A stretch of DNA of 64,000 nt from Branchiostoma floridae. Taxonomy: Eukaryota > Chordata > Leptocardii > Amphioxiformes > Branchiostomatidae. Below the pieces are notes generated by a model, which was not told where the DNA came from, ran no database searches, and saw nothing but the letters and a program-made list of their open reading frames with translations. A program made the translations under genes and the position numbers. The stretch's first letter is position 1, and every line of letters begins with the position of its first letter. The stretch is taken from contig NC_049980.1 in the NCBI RefSeq assembly GCF_000003815.2, positions 28,915,255 through 28,979,254 on the forward strand, given 5' to 3'. Positions 24,991 through 37,100 of this stretch are shown here, in pieces.

Positions 24991-25105
24991 TTTTACAGGC
25001 ATGCTGTTTGTCACTGCCGTTGGCATTCATGATCACGTAACCACAGTGATGACAGAAAACATGTTTGCGGAGTTTGAAGTTCACAATAGAGAAAAGGTGG
25101 TTTTC
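24960..25105. repeat. ~120-bp tandem unit, 1.2 copies
   Basis: ACAATAGAGAAAAGGTGG and CATGCTGTTTGTC...GCATTCATG; same unit as 27000-27660. Confidence 0.65.
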
Positions 25106-25319
25106 AACTTGGTATAATCCATAATGAAGTTCGCATGCTCAGAGTAATTGAATCACCACTCTTGACGAAGGTCGGCGGACGTGCGACCAAAAGTTCGAGG
25201 TGAGCAATTTCTTGTGTTGAGTGACAGTTCAAAAACTTCAATATAGAGTTTTCCTGATGTTTGTCGGTTGGTTTACTGCCCTCGTAGGCACAATGCATGT
25301 TGGGCAGGTGGTCTCAGCA

Positions 25320-26277
25320 GTCACTTGGTGGTTTAGCTTTTAGTCTGAAGTTGAAACAATTCTGTACTTAACAGTTTGTCCTTGGAAGGAATGTGTTAAG
25401 AAGGTCAACAATGTGTCAAGCTTTGCCAGTGTGAACACACAGGTCGGAGCCACAGTAACGGTTTTACAGCGGCATTAGCATTGGTTACGCGATCTCTAGC
25501 TGTCACAGTTGGGGGTTGGGCAGACTCTGGCGGGCCGCGGCGTTACGCATCCCTGGGCGCTTTGGGGCAAGTTTTGTATCCTATTAAACCCATGATGCCT
25601 CTACCAGACTCTGTGAGTGTTACAAAGACAGTCGTATAGTCACCATTTGAAACATGTTGCCTGAATTGCTCTCAAAGACAAGCTTGGTACTCCTACCATG
25701 CAAGCATTCCCATTTTGGCAAACACCTTTTTTTTACAATTTGATGATGGGTTCTGAAATTTCTGATAGCTTCATTTAAAGTTCTGAGCCTTAAGAAAGTG
25801 TGTGTCAGTCTGGCCTGAACCTTTGAAATTCGCACAATTCTTCACCTCTCAAAAAGTCTGTGGTTGTAGTATGCCTAGTATTAGTTTTGCTATATATATG
25901 TTGGAAAGATAATGGTCTCGTTATTTTCTATTATCAGATATTAATGGTCTCATTATTTTCTATTATTTTATCTTAAGTAGGATCTATCAGTTCTTTAGTT
26001 AGTCATAATTTATTTTGTTGCTGCTCATCCCATTTTATTTATTATTCTGTATCTTTATAACTAATTTTGATTGTACTCATCTGCATAATATTATACATGT
26101 ATGTTATGTTCAGTTTATTTAAGTCAATTATATTTTTTCAATCATTATAATTGCTTTTCAATGTCTACATACAAAACCCAGATTAAACTTTCTGTTAGGC
26201 TATGTTGACCTCTGATTTCTCTAGTTCACCTTTAGCTGATTTGAGCTCTTTACTTTGTTTTCTGTTTATATATTGTA
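25320..26277. other. No gene seen; AT-rich block
   Basis: 25880-26200 is very AT-rich with TATTATTTTCTATTAT duplicated (25920, 25946). Confidence 0.5.
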
Positions 26278-26760
26278 CAGCAGAAGCCAGTTAATTGCAC
26301 ATTGGATAACCGCACACTTCGATCAATTGCACTGCCCCATTCACTCCATTGTCAGTGACTTTGCTTATATGCACGAAGAAAAATCACCAATGCCAAATAA
26401 TAGCACAAAAATTTGTCAAACATTGTCGACAAATTCACTGAATTGCGTGCTAAAAACACACAGCGACTCGGGTCCTACAGACAGAGCTCTTTTGGCAGTG
26501 CAGTACTTTTGTAATCATCAACTGTCAGTGTCACTGATCTAACCATTATGTTAGGTCACATTCTGGCCATGGATTATCGTAACATACAGACTACAATATA
26601 CTTTTCTACCAAACTGTTGGCAGCATTAGACTGGACACTGCTCTGGGCTGACCCGTAATCATTGACGTGTCACACTTTGTAACTTTGCATCATTGCGCAC
26701 GCTGTACACTTGCACAAAATACGCTGGCAAATTGGGTGTGCAATTAAACGGCTTCTATTG
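26278..26760. mobile_element. pogo/Tc1-type MITE, 483 bp
   Basis: Terminal inverted repeats CAGCAGAAGCCAGTTAATTG and CAATAGAAGCCGTTTAATTG (the right end read on the minus strand), flanked by TA at 26276-26277 and 26761-26762. No transposase frame inside. Confidence 0.75.
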
Positions 26761-27040
26761 TAACAAACAAACAACAATGACATGTATGCACCACTGATCA
26801 TTATCCCACAAGTTTTGAAATTTAGTACCACTGGTCATACAAATTTAAAGTCTGTTTCCCCAGAAACCTTTAATGTGAATCTTTTAAGTTTGCTTGAACT
26901 TTGTTTCAGGTTAAAGAGCTGTTTATTTATTTATTTATTTCATGTTGATGGTGGTTTACGTTGCAATAACAAAGTAAAATGTACTGGAGAGTGGAGCGCG
27001 CAGAAGACTGAAAACACGTTCGCGAGTGATCACAATAGAG
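26759..27040 (+). repeat. Segmental duplicate B
   Basis: Second copy of 24706-24990; differs by a (TTTA)n insertion at 26922-26940 and small indels. It starts exactly at the end of the pogo-type MITE. Confidence 0.75.
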
Positions 27041-27660
27041 AAAAAGTGGTGGTATCCTTTTTTACGGGCATGCTGTTTGTCGCTGCCATTGCCTGTTTGA
27101 GGAGTTTAAACTTCACAATAGATAAAAGGTGGCAGTGTCTTTTTTACGGACATGCTGTTGACCTTGTTTGCCGATGCCATTGGCATTCATGTAACCACAG
27201 TGATGACAGAAAACATGTTCGCGAACTTTGAAGTTGTGATAAGTAAAATGTAGGAGAGTGGGACGCGCAGAAGATTGAAAACTTGTTTGCGGGGTTTGAC
27301 GATTCACAATAGAGAAAAAGGTGGTGGTGTCCTTTTTTTATGAGCATGATGTTGACCTTGTTTGCCACTGCTGTTGGCATTTACATGTACATAACCACAA
27401 TGATGACTGAAAACATGTTTGCAGAAGTTGAAGTTCACAATAGAGAAATGGTGGTGGTGTCTTGTTTGCTGCTGCCATTGGCATACTGTAAGACAATTTT
27501 ACGTAACCACAGTGATGACTGAAAACATGTTCGCGGAGTTTTAGTTCACAATTAGAGAATTTATGGTGGTGGTGTTTTTTTTTATGGGCATATTGTTTAC
27601 CTTTATTACCGCTGCCGTTGGCATACTGTAAGTGCATTTATGTAACCACAGTGATGAACA
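27000..27660. repeat. ~115-125-bp tandem repeat, about six units
   Basis: CACAATAGAGAAA, GGTGGTGGTGTC, GGGCATGCTGTT and GTAACCACAGTGATGAC recur in order, with GAAAACATGTTCGCGGAG joining units. The array continues the unit seen at 24960-25105. Confidence 0.75.
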
Positions 27661-27714
27661 AAAACAACGCTAACATTAAACACTGCAAAGTTTTAAAATG
27701 CACTTACAGTATCC
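27618..27714. mobile_element. Short MITE-like inverted pair in the last tandem unit
   Basis: ATACTGTAAGTGCATTTA (27621) and its inverse TAAAATGCACTTACAGTAT (27696). The same end motif occurs at the right end of the MITE at 29768. Confidence 0.45.
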
Positions 27715-27953
27715 CGGGGGGTACCGCGAGGAGGTGACAGTCGGTTCTTTTTACCCCCCGTTTTTTCTTTTTAGGATTTTTTTCTGTTTGCACTAATTAA
27801 ACTAACTAAATACCTGGTATTTAGTTGAACTAATAATTTTTTTGTAGTTTTATGTTTTTTTGCTTTTTGTCCATGCTAACTACTAATTTTTCCCTATCCT
27901 GACCAGTGATACCCCCCCTCCCCCCATCAGTGGCACAGAAAGCAATTTACTTA

Positions 27954-28109
27954 CTTAACAGTTCCAGGTCCTCTGGTATGGCGTACACACGAGCACCGGC
28001 CTTTCTGGCTGTGGAGATGGAAACCTCTCACCGGGATCAGTCCCACCATTTCAGCTGTAGTTGATCATGGAAGATGCTGAGCGATGTCTCCTTCCCTGCG
28101 TCTTCCCAC
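27954..28109 (-). repeat. Inverted duplicate of 54158-54313
   Basis: 156 bp, about six mismatches by eye, in opposite orientation 26 kb away. Covers a terminal coding stretch (stop TGA) and the DNA after it. Confidence 0.8.
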
Positions 28110-28135
28110 CTCTCATTCCGTTCAATCGTATAAGT
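28037..28135 (-). CDS. Putative terminal exon ending DQLQLKWWD-stop
   Basis: Acceptor TTCTCACAG; open for 32 codons (TYTIERNERWEDAGKETS...) to TGA at 28037-28039. The segment 27954-28109, coding part plus following DNA, is an inverted near-copy of 54158-54313. The copy keeps the same frame, WEDVGKETSLSIFQDQLQL, with a stop at the same place. Confidence 0.4.
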   Translation of the reverse strand, partial: TYTIERNERWEDAGKETSLSIFHDQLQLKWWD

Positions 28136-31100
28136 CTGTGAGAAAAACACATTCAATTCTTAATACATTTTATGTTGTACATCTCATACGATGTAAAACA
28201 GATACTCACTGGTCAAATTAAAAAAAAACACAAGCCAGGGAATTAAAAGGCTGCTGATATATTAATCAGCTTATAGTCAAAACTAGTACGAGTTCCACAA
28301 CCCAATACATTACCAGGATACATCATTTGTACATTTGAAAAGGTAATAAAATCATTTGGCGATTTTAATCAATTTCATGATTGTCAGTTGGGTACCATCC
28401 AGATAGTAGTTCGCTCTAATGTTTATTTTACACTTCTATATACAGTCACTTCTCTGCTATTCCTGGACATCACTTACGTCTGGAATGATCCAAATTTTGG
28501 ACAAGGGCGCTGATTGGTAATATCACATGAGCAAATCCAAGCATTCGTTGGAACAGGCGTTCCAACTCAAAACGCCCTCCGTTTGCTTGCAGGGGTCTGT
28601 TTTCATCGAACGAGTGTTGTAGAACCCATTCCTTAAACTCTGCTTAACTGATGCCATCACCAAAAGGTTTGAATGTGAACTTCCTCAAACGGATAGCAGA
28701 AGCGACCATAGCAGCGAACTACTACCCGGATGGTACCCAGGCTTCAGTTGATGATCTTGTTCACCCAAAAAGACATCAGTTGGTGTTAAGTTTGGACCAC
28801 GACGTGTTACCTTAGCAAAGAAGGCTATAATTATAGTATTTTGTTATCATGTATGCAAATGAGGACCTAATTTGCATCCTTTGAGTTAGATGGATAGCTA
28901 CTGTTAGATGACTTAATTGAATCTGGCCTCGCAGTACTTTATGATCACCAGTGCAGCTGCTCCCATGCAAAAAGGATTTTATTTCAATTTCAAGCCCACC
29001 TGCAGTGTTAGTAGCGTTTTCTCATAATCATGCAAAAGCAAGTAGCTTATAATGAGGCCCATATTATAAATTGACCTCTACCACAATTGTCATATTAAAG
29101 ACCTACCCCACAGCATCTGGAGTTATGTTTTCCATATATAATTTAACACAAGCATTCTTTAACTTATAGACACCTAACCCACCTACCAGATATCATGAGC
29201 AATTCCATCCGCAGCTTTTCAAGTGATGACAAATAATGCACAACGCATCCAGAACCACACCATAATTAAAAACTAAAAGAATGCTGCTGCAAGGTCGACA
29301 AACAAGCATCCACCTCCACCATCACAATAAACCCACCTAGGCACCTACCATTATAAAAACTACAACCCATCCAGCAGTTCTTGACTCAGAGATATTTATT
29401 ATCCCCATATACATCATCCAAACCCCGAACAAATATACCTCGGTCTCACTGGACAAAGTTAAAATCTTGGACACAGAGACAGACTTTTTGCCAGAGGGAT
29501 TAAAGAAGCCATCTATATCAGAGCTTTGCAACAATTCCTGCACATGGTGGGAACCATAGACTTCCTGCAACGTATGGTTCACTGCTTACTGAGTCACGTG
29601 TTCTATCTGCATAGCGTGACGTCACGACAGCAGTGGATTGTTTATTCCTTGACAAAGACTGGTGCTGTTCAGTCGAAAATTTGGGTGAGTCCATTTATTT
29701 TTGTTTTGGAAATTACAGTTTAATTAGTTCAAGAATGACTTCTACCAGCACAGATGAACTTTCAAGTTACTGTATTGCAAAAATGTTTGCGGTGGATTAA
29801 TGTTCGCGGTTTTCACGGTGACCACTTCACCGCAAACTTAAAACCGTGGCAAACATTTTTCTATTATGGTATTAGACTGCAGTCTATGGTGTTACCACGA
29901 ACTTAAATCCACTGCCAAAAGTGCCTTTTCCCGCTACCGCAAAATTAAATCCCCGCGAACTTAAATGCACTTACAGTCATACCTCCACCTTCATGGAGGG
30001 AACTTCTGGCGAAAGTTAATGTAATCAGCATAAAGATTTGACTTACAGCGGATGGGTGCCTGTCCTCTTGTGGCCCGTTGCGATCGTCGTGGGCCCCCGT
30101 TTTGCAGAGCGAGCCGCACCCAGCGTGCGTACCTTTGGTTCTATAGTGTAGGAAGAATGCAGTGAATCTACATTAATCAAAATTTCAAATGTGGCAGTCA
30201 GTAATGGCCATGAGTATTACACACACACACATACATGTACACACAAACGTATTAATATACAGTCACATACATGTACACACATATACACATTATGCACATG
30301 AACACAAACACGCATACAATGTACATGTACATGATTTACAGTGCACATCAGTTCACAGTTTCACACACACACTCACAATCATTGAACACACTCATACGTG
30401 AGCACTGAAAATTCATTGTATCATTAAACTACTTACTCGGATGGGTCCCGGGGCTGCGTTGGCCTGTATGGGCAGAAAATTATACAATGTCACAACTTAA
30501 CACATAACGCTAGTTCACCTTTATTCATGGGGTGACCTTTATCCGTTGTCTTAAAAAACAGCACATTTAGGAGTATTAAGTCTACAGACAGTGGTTTCAA
30601 TTTTTTTCAAAATGTTCTGATTTCAAATGATCGACAGTCCATCGACTTCATATCCCTAAATACATTTTTTTCATACAAACAATGAATATAGGTTACCCTC
30701 AGATAAAGGTGAACCAGCGTTACAATCATTCTGTAATTTTGGTAGAGAAGTAGCCTGAATACCGCATCCAGAAAGTAGTTCCCTCAGGCGTTTAATTATA
30801 CACTATATAAAGTGGCTTCTCGATCACCCTGACATAAACACTATATACAGTGACCCTTCTCTACTGTTCTGTCTGGGATCCTTGGCCATGATAACGTCTG
30901 GAATCGTCCAAATTTTGCACGAGGGCGCTGATTAATCCCTACACATGAGCAAATTAAGGAATTTTTGCAATTTTTGCTTTGTAATTTAAAGTATTTTTAC
31001 GCGTTCACTGTACAATGTAATAGTACGACGTACATCCGTAGATTACTGTTAGGTGAGCTATTATCTGAGTGTGTATCAACCTTTTCCCTAGCCTGCTACC

Positions 31101-34100
31101 TCAAATCCCAATAACCTCAAAGAAAACTGTGAATACAAAACCCATGACCGCAAACATTTTCTATCCCTGTCCTTTTGTAGCAATGATCTCAAGCTACATG
31201 TTTCCCTATTGAAAACCTTTCAGCATAACACTGGGTAACACCTACTCTAGCTCGCATTGTTATACCTTCCACAGCAACTGTACAGTTTCTTTCCTTGTAC
31301 TGCCAAACTATTGCACAAGTCTCAATGTCAACTGTTTCCTCCTGTATACATGTTTAATCTTCAAGCCTTCAAAACCATAATGCTCACAGTCCCTTTAACT
31401 TCTTGCATGATAACCAATGACGTTATATAGAAATTCTTGCATTAGATTTAAGTTCATTGCCTAGAAGCGTGCAAAGACGACTTTGCTTCAAACAATCCCA
31501 TTAAGATTGTATACCGTAGAGAGAAATGAACTGTATAAGGTTATACAAAACCAATTTCCTTAGTTCATACGCCTAAGTTCTGTAGAATAAATTTGTATTC
31601 CTAGTACAACTAGAGACAAATCACTGATCATAAAACATTTTTTTTTTTTAATCTGCTCTTTTATTTTGGGTCCACTATAACAGAAAAGTGAGGAGAAGTT
31701 GAATTTATCCAATGAAGTCTCATTTTATATCAGATTCTGTTAACTGTTACAGTATCTCTTCAACATGTCTTGTTGTGACCTGTACTTAGCCAGGTGTAGC
31801 AACATGTGCAATAAAGGTGTTCAATCAATCAATCAATCATGAAGAAAAGTTCAGTACTTACGGCGGCGTTGGCGGGCTGCTGGGCAACAACGGGCGGCAC
31901 AATGGCAACGGGGATGGCAGGGTTAGCGGGAGCAGGGATGACAAAGGGCGCATGAGGGGCAACGGCGACGGGGTGGGGTGCAGGGTTGACTTGGGGCTGA
32001 GCGTTTACAGGGTGGACGGCGGCGACAGGGATGACGGCTTGGACGGGGGCCTGGACGGGCACGGGGGCCTGGACGGGCACGGGAGCTTGGACGGGCACGG
32101 GAGCTTGGACGGGCACAGGGGCCTGGACGGGCACGGGAGCCTGGACGGGCACGGGAGCTTGGACGGGCACTGGGGCTTGGACGTTGGGCTGCACAGGGGC
32201 AGGCACAGGGGGTGGCACAGCGGCAGGCACATGGGGTGGCACAGCGGCAGGCACATGGGGTGGCACAGCGGCAGGCACAGGGGGTGGCACAGCGGCAGGC
32301 ACAGGGGCAGGCACAAGGGCTTGGACAATGGGCTGCACAGGGGCAGGCACAGGGGGTGGCACAGCGGCAGGCACAGGGGCAGGCACAGGGGGTGGCACAG
32401 CAGCAGGCACAGGGGGTGGCACAGCGACAGGCACAGGGGCTTGGACAATGGGCTGGACAGGGGCAGGCACAGGGGGTGGGACATTGGCTTGGACGGGGAT
32501 GACAGGTGGCATGTTGCCATTGTTGCCGCCGTTGTTCCCAGCATTGTTGTGTCCATTGGCGTTGCCATTGGCGTTGTTCCCCATAGCTGCAGCAATCAGA
32601 TTCCCTCCTCCGTTAGCTCCAGGAGCTGCATTCCCACCACCATGTCCATTGAGGTTGAACGCGTTCTGCAAAACCGTCATCAGGAACAGCTGGACAGAAA
32701 ATTGGTTTGATATTATAAAAGGTTCATAAGATTGTGCCATTTACACAAATTAATACACATTCAAAGCTACTAAGATCGTGAGATGTACTTGTCTTGCAAA
32801 CGGCTGACAAACAACTAATTTTCTTTACCTTCATTTACAATGTAATAGCCAAGATGGTTGATATTAAAACGGTACATAGCAGTAACTACAGACTGTAGCA
32901 GAACATTTAGTCAGTTTTTGCCTATGGGGATCTAATTAAGGACACCAACAATGTGAGTAAGGTTTGAAACCTCCAAATTTATAGCAGGGTGCAAAAGTAA
33001 TTGACAAGGATTCACTTATAATGTTGAGGAAACCAGGAGATGGGCGCTGGACCCGATGCATCTTCTGATCAAGGAGGTTAGCCCCCTTGTTCTGATAGAT
33101 GGGCAACTTTAGCTTTTAGCTTTTAATAAAGATTAATTTGGTTTTAAGGATCATGACATCCTCATAATACTGGAAAACTGATGCAAACATGTGAGAAAGA
33201 AGAAGAAGAAAAGATGCCTAGATGTCTTTACCAATGCATTGCTTAGGGTACGGACAAATACATTGTGCGATCATCATACAAAGTTGATGCCATAGGATCT
33301 TTAAGCAGGCTATGACAGAGTCAATCACTAAAAAAGACTCATTGACAGCCTTTTGACTAATGTGTAGCAAAAAGCTAAACTTTGCATGACACATACATGT
33401 ATTTGGCTGTCCCCAAAATGCCATAAGTTAGTGATCATACAGCAATCGCATGACGTATGTGACGTATCCTAAGGAATGAAAAGAAGCCATTCAGTCACGA
33501 TAGTGTCCAGGGTTGTAGCCAGCACCTGTCCTTCAGTCCTTTGAAGGAATTTTGCAGCTGGGGACTGAAAAAATTTTTCCCCATTCCGTCCCCTGGGACA
33601 GACAAAAATTTATATGTAAAGATATTAAAAAAAACTGAAACCCATGTGTTCTTCTTCACCAAAACAGATGCCATTGAACAGCTTAGTCTACAAGCAAAAT
33701 TTGCACCTCAAAAGGAAATTAGGAAATTAGTGTTTCAGAGGGTCTTGATTTAAAATGACGCGCAACGTCACGCCATGCCTTCGGTGCTCGATAGGATTCC
33801 CATTCAAAATCAAGGGGACTGAAAATGATTTCAGGCTGGCTACAACCCTGATAGTATCATAGCTGGGATTTATTCAAAGTAATAGCTTTACTTACTATCA
33901 CGTTCCGAAGCAGGCTGTTCTCCTGAAAAGAGAGACAAAACATTTTATGTTAATTGAATTTTTAGATTACAGTCAAACTTGTCTAAGAAGAACATCCTGG
34001 GGACCCGTGTAAAGTGGTCTTTTTAGATGTATATTATTTTGATTACTAGGTTTCCAATATTCTTTTAATGCCACCAAAAGTGAAAAATTCCCCACAAAAC

Positions 34101-37100
34101 TAATCACTGCATAAAGGTACCCTGTGTCAGACTTCCCAGACAGGACCAAGAGATTTATTTTAGGGGTATAGGTAAACAGATTTCTGAAATAAGATTACTG
34201 CTGGGTGCAGAACGATGCAAAAAATACAATGTCAGCAAAGGTTTTTGTTCAGTCTTTTCTGAAATCTAAATGTCTAAAATGTGCTGTTCGATATCTATTA
34301 AATGCCTTAATGTACGGTATACACATTATCCAGGTCCACCAGTGCACCCACACGAGTGGAACTTGTATTCCTCATAGTTAGCCCATTGTCTCTGGAGTGG
34401 TCTATACACCCTGCAGCTGCAATCAATCTTTTTTAAAGTATTTCTTACTGTGTCCTGTTTATAGCGAGCTTCATTAGCTCCTGTAGTTTTTGTTTAATAA
34501 ATGGTTTTCCCATAGTGGCCATATCGTTCATTATAGTAGTGAAAAATATAATTACATGTAAGTCTTAACTTCAGTGTGATGTATAGGCTTGTGAGGACAT
34601 ACTTACTGCTCTAAGTCGCACAATCTCGGCATCACGAACCTGTAAAGATAAGACATTGTGTTAACTTTGCCTTTTTTACAGTAACGTCAATTTTACAAAC
34701 ATGTAACAACTGTACAGTATCAATCATTCAATGGAAAAATTATGATCTACAACAAGTCGGTTTTGCAAACTGTCTGATGTTAAATGTAAACCTGATAAGA
34801 CTTCAAGTGCGCTAACATAAACAAACTAGAGACAAGCCCTTCTTGAGGTCTATTCTTTGTGTTACTCTGAAAACTGGCCACTAAAGTCTCCCAAAAAAGC
34901 TAATGGGCCAAAAGCTACACACCTTACTCTCCCCTTAAAGAACTACATGTATCTATCACTCAAAAATCATGTGCAATGGGTAGAGTGTTTGCCTTGCATT
35001 CAGTAGGTCGTGAGTTTGATCCACAGCCGAGTCATACCAAAGACTTTAAAAATGGTAAATACTGCTTTCTCTGATTAGCACTCAGCATTTGGCAAAGAGT
35101 ATGGGAGTTAAATACACACTATCAGTGGACGAGCCCCCTGCTGTAGTGACTTGCACAAAGGTGTGGCCCAAGGGCTACAGAAATGGAGATGGACACCACC
35201 CCTAAGCATCTGCACAGATGTACGGGCAACTTTAACTTTTTAACTAACTCAAAAATCATGACCATAGCATGTCCAGAACACACGGTATCATAACTGGAAG
35301 TTCTATTGCAGTACCGTAAGACACTTCTAGGGGGGTCTATAATCCAATCATGTCAAGCTATTATAAAGACCTACCCACAAATGAAATATCAAAACAATCC
35401 CTTCATTGAGTGGCATTCTCTATGTTTCTTGCAGACAGACATATCCCTTGGAAACATAGAGCAGTATTATATATTGCAGCATTATTTTACCTCTCTTTCA
35501 GAGGTTAAAAGGGCAGATATACGAAGCTTAGAGCATACCAAAAAGCAGTTACTCAAGAAACTGGATATGATTTTGGAAACGGTCAGGCGTTTCAACTAGC
35601 GCCCACTAGTTTTCGTAAGTGACACTGAAGTTATCTGGAAGAAACTGGTCTTTCACACCCTAACTATGAATGAAGACAATATTACAGGGGTCTAGCCAGC
35701 GTCCGTTTTTCCGTCAATTCACGGAAATTTGCTGTGTCTGACGGAAAAATTTTAAAACCAATCCGTCAACCTTGACGGACAAAAATCCTTGGTGGAAGCT
35801 ACAGGCAGCTTGGGGACGCCATCCACGGCCGTAAAAGCCACACACTGTTTGTTTTGCTATTGTTATGATTGTTGACAATGTGTGTCGGCTCCCTTTCGCA
35901 TACGATAATCTCATTAAAACCCGTTTTTCAAGGTCTCAGTTCAGTCCTTCTAATTAATTTTCGCGGTTTTCGCGACGATTGTAATTGGCTGACCGAAAAA
36001 AATTTCGAGCTGGCTAAAGCCCTGCAATATTACATTGGGAAATAATAGGAAGCATTAGAGGACAAAGTCAAACTGAAGACAATCTGGATTCCAATAGAAA
36101 ACAAAGCTAAGGCAAAGCTTAGGGCATTCTTGTCACAGTCTCAGACTATCCATGCAGTGTGCAGTATTGTACAAAGAATGCGGTGAAAAGTGAAATACAT
36201 TAATACATCTATTAATGACAAACACAGAATACAGTTTTCATAATCTCCAAATAAGGTTTTCAGCATCTAAGAAACTCATAACAGCTATTTCAGTACCTTG
36301 GACATACACCTGGCCAAGTTTGAAGGTGCATTAAAAATTTAACTTTAAGTACCGTGTGTTGCTGAAAATCAGAGCAAAAGACTCCTAAACTCAACACCTG
36401 AAGTTAATGCTGTCATTGCAGAGTTCTTGGAAGCAATGGAACATTCTGTAAACCAAAGAAGGTATCGAGAAGTTCCCCATACATACTTAACAAACGGTCC
36501 AATATGGCTGCTAGAAATTGCTGGTATCTTGAAACCAGCTGAATAACTACATATGACTGGGAATACATGGGACTAGCTGCTTTGTTGGTTGTTGCTCAAT
36601 GTACACTGCATATTGGAGTCGTTCAAGGTTGGTTGAGGTTTTTTGAGGTTGTTTATCCAAATATTCAAAAATTTGTAAAAGCTCGTAGGAGTACACACTA
36701 ATGGGGAGAGGTCATGTATGAACCTGCTTTTGATGACTGGGAGTATATACATGTTGTATGACAAAAAAATGGAAAGGGGAGAACAAGGCACATCTTGAAA
36801 TCTTTCTGAAAATCATACATTGCCTAAAAGTTCCAAATGGCAAAAGCTACTTTCAGACATGCTAAGACACGCATAGATTCCCAACCAGGGTTATCATCAG
36901 GACATCTCGTCTAGATTCGCTTGTTGAGCCAGAAAAAAAACTTCACCACATCAAACCCCAAAATCTGACCTTCATGAAATACAACTGTTGAAAATGTATG
37001 TTTATATCAGCTCAGAATGACAATGCTCCCAAACAATGAGTGGGAAGGAAAAAGAATCAAAGCTGGAGACAGCACTGTACAATGCAACATAGCAAAACTG

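Noticed and set aside
26782-27231. 149-codon plus frame
   Set aside because: Crosses a segmental duplicate and a 120-bp tandem array whose other copy (24.7 kb) does not preserve the frame.
31817-32710. Plus-strand Gly/His/Arg and Thr/Gly/Trp repeat frames
   Set aside because: Antisense of the Pro/Val/Gln repeat exon, which has proper splice sites and coherent flanking coding sequence on the minus strand.
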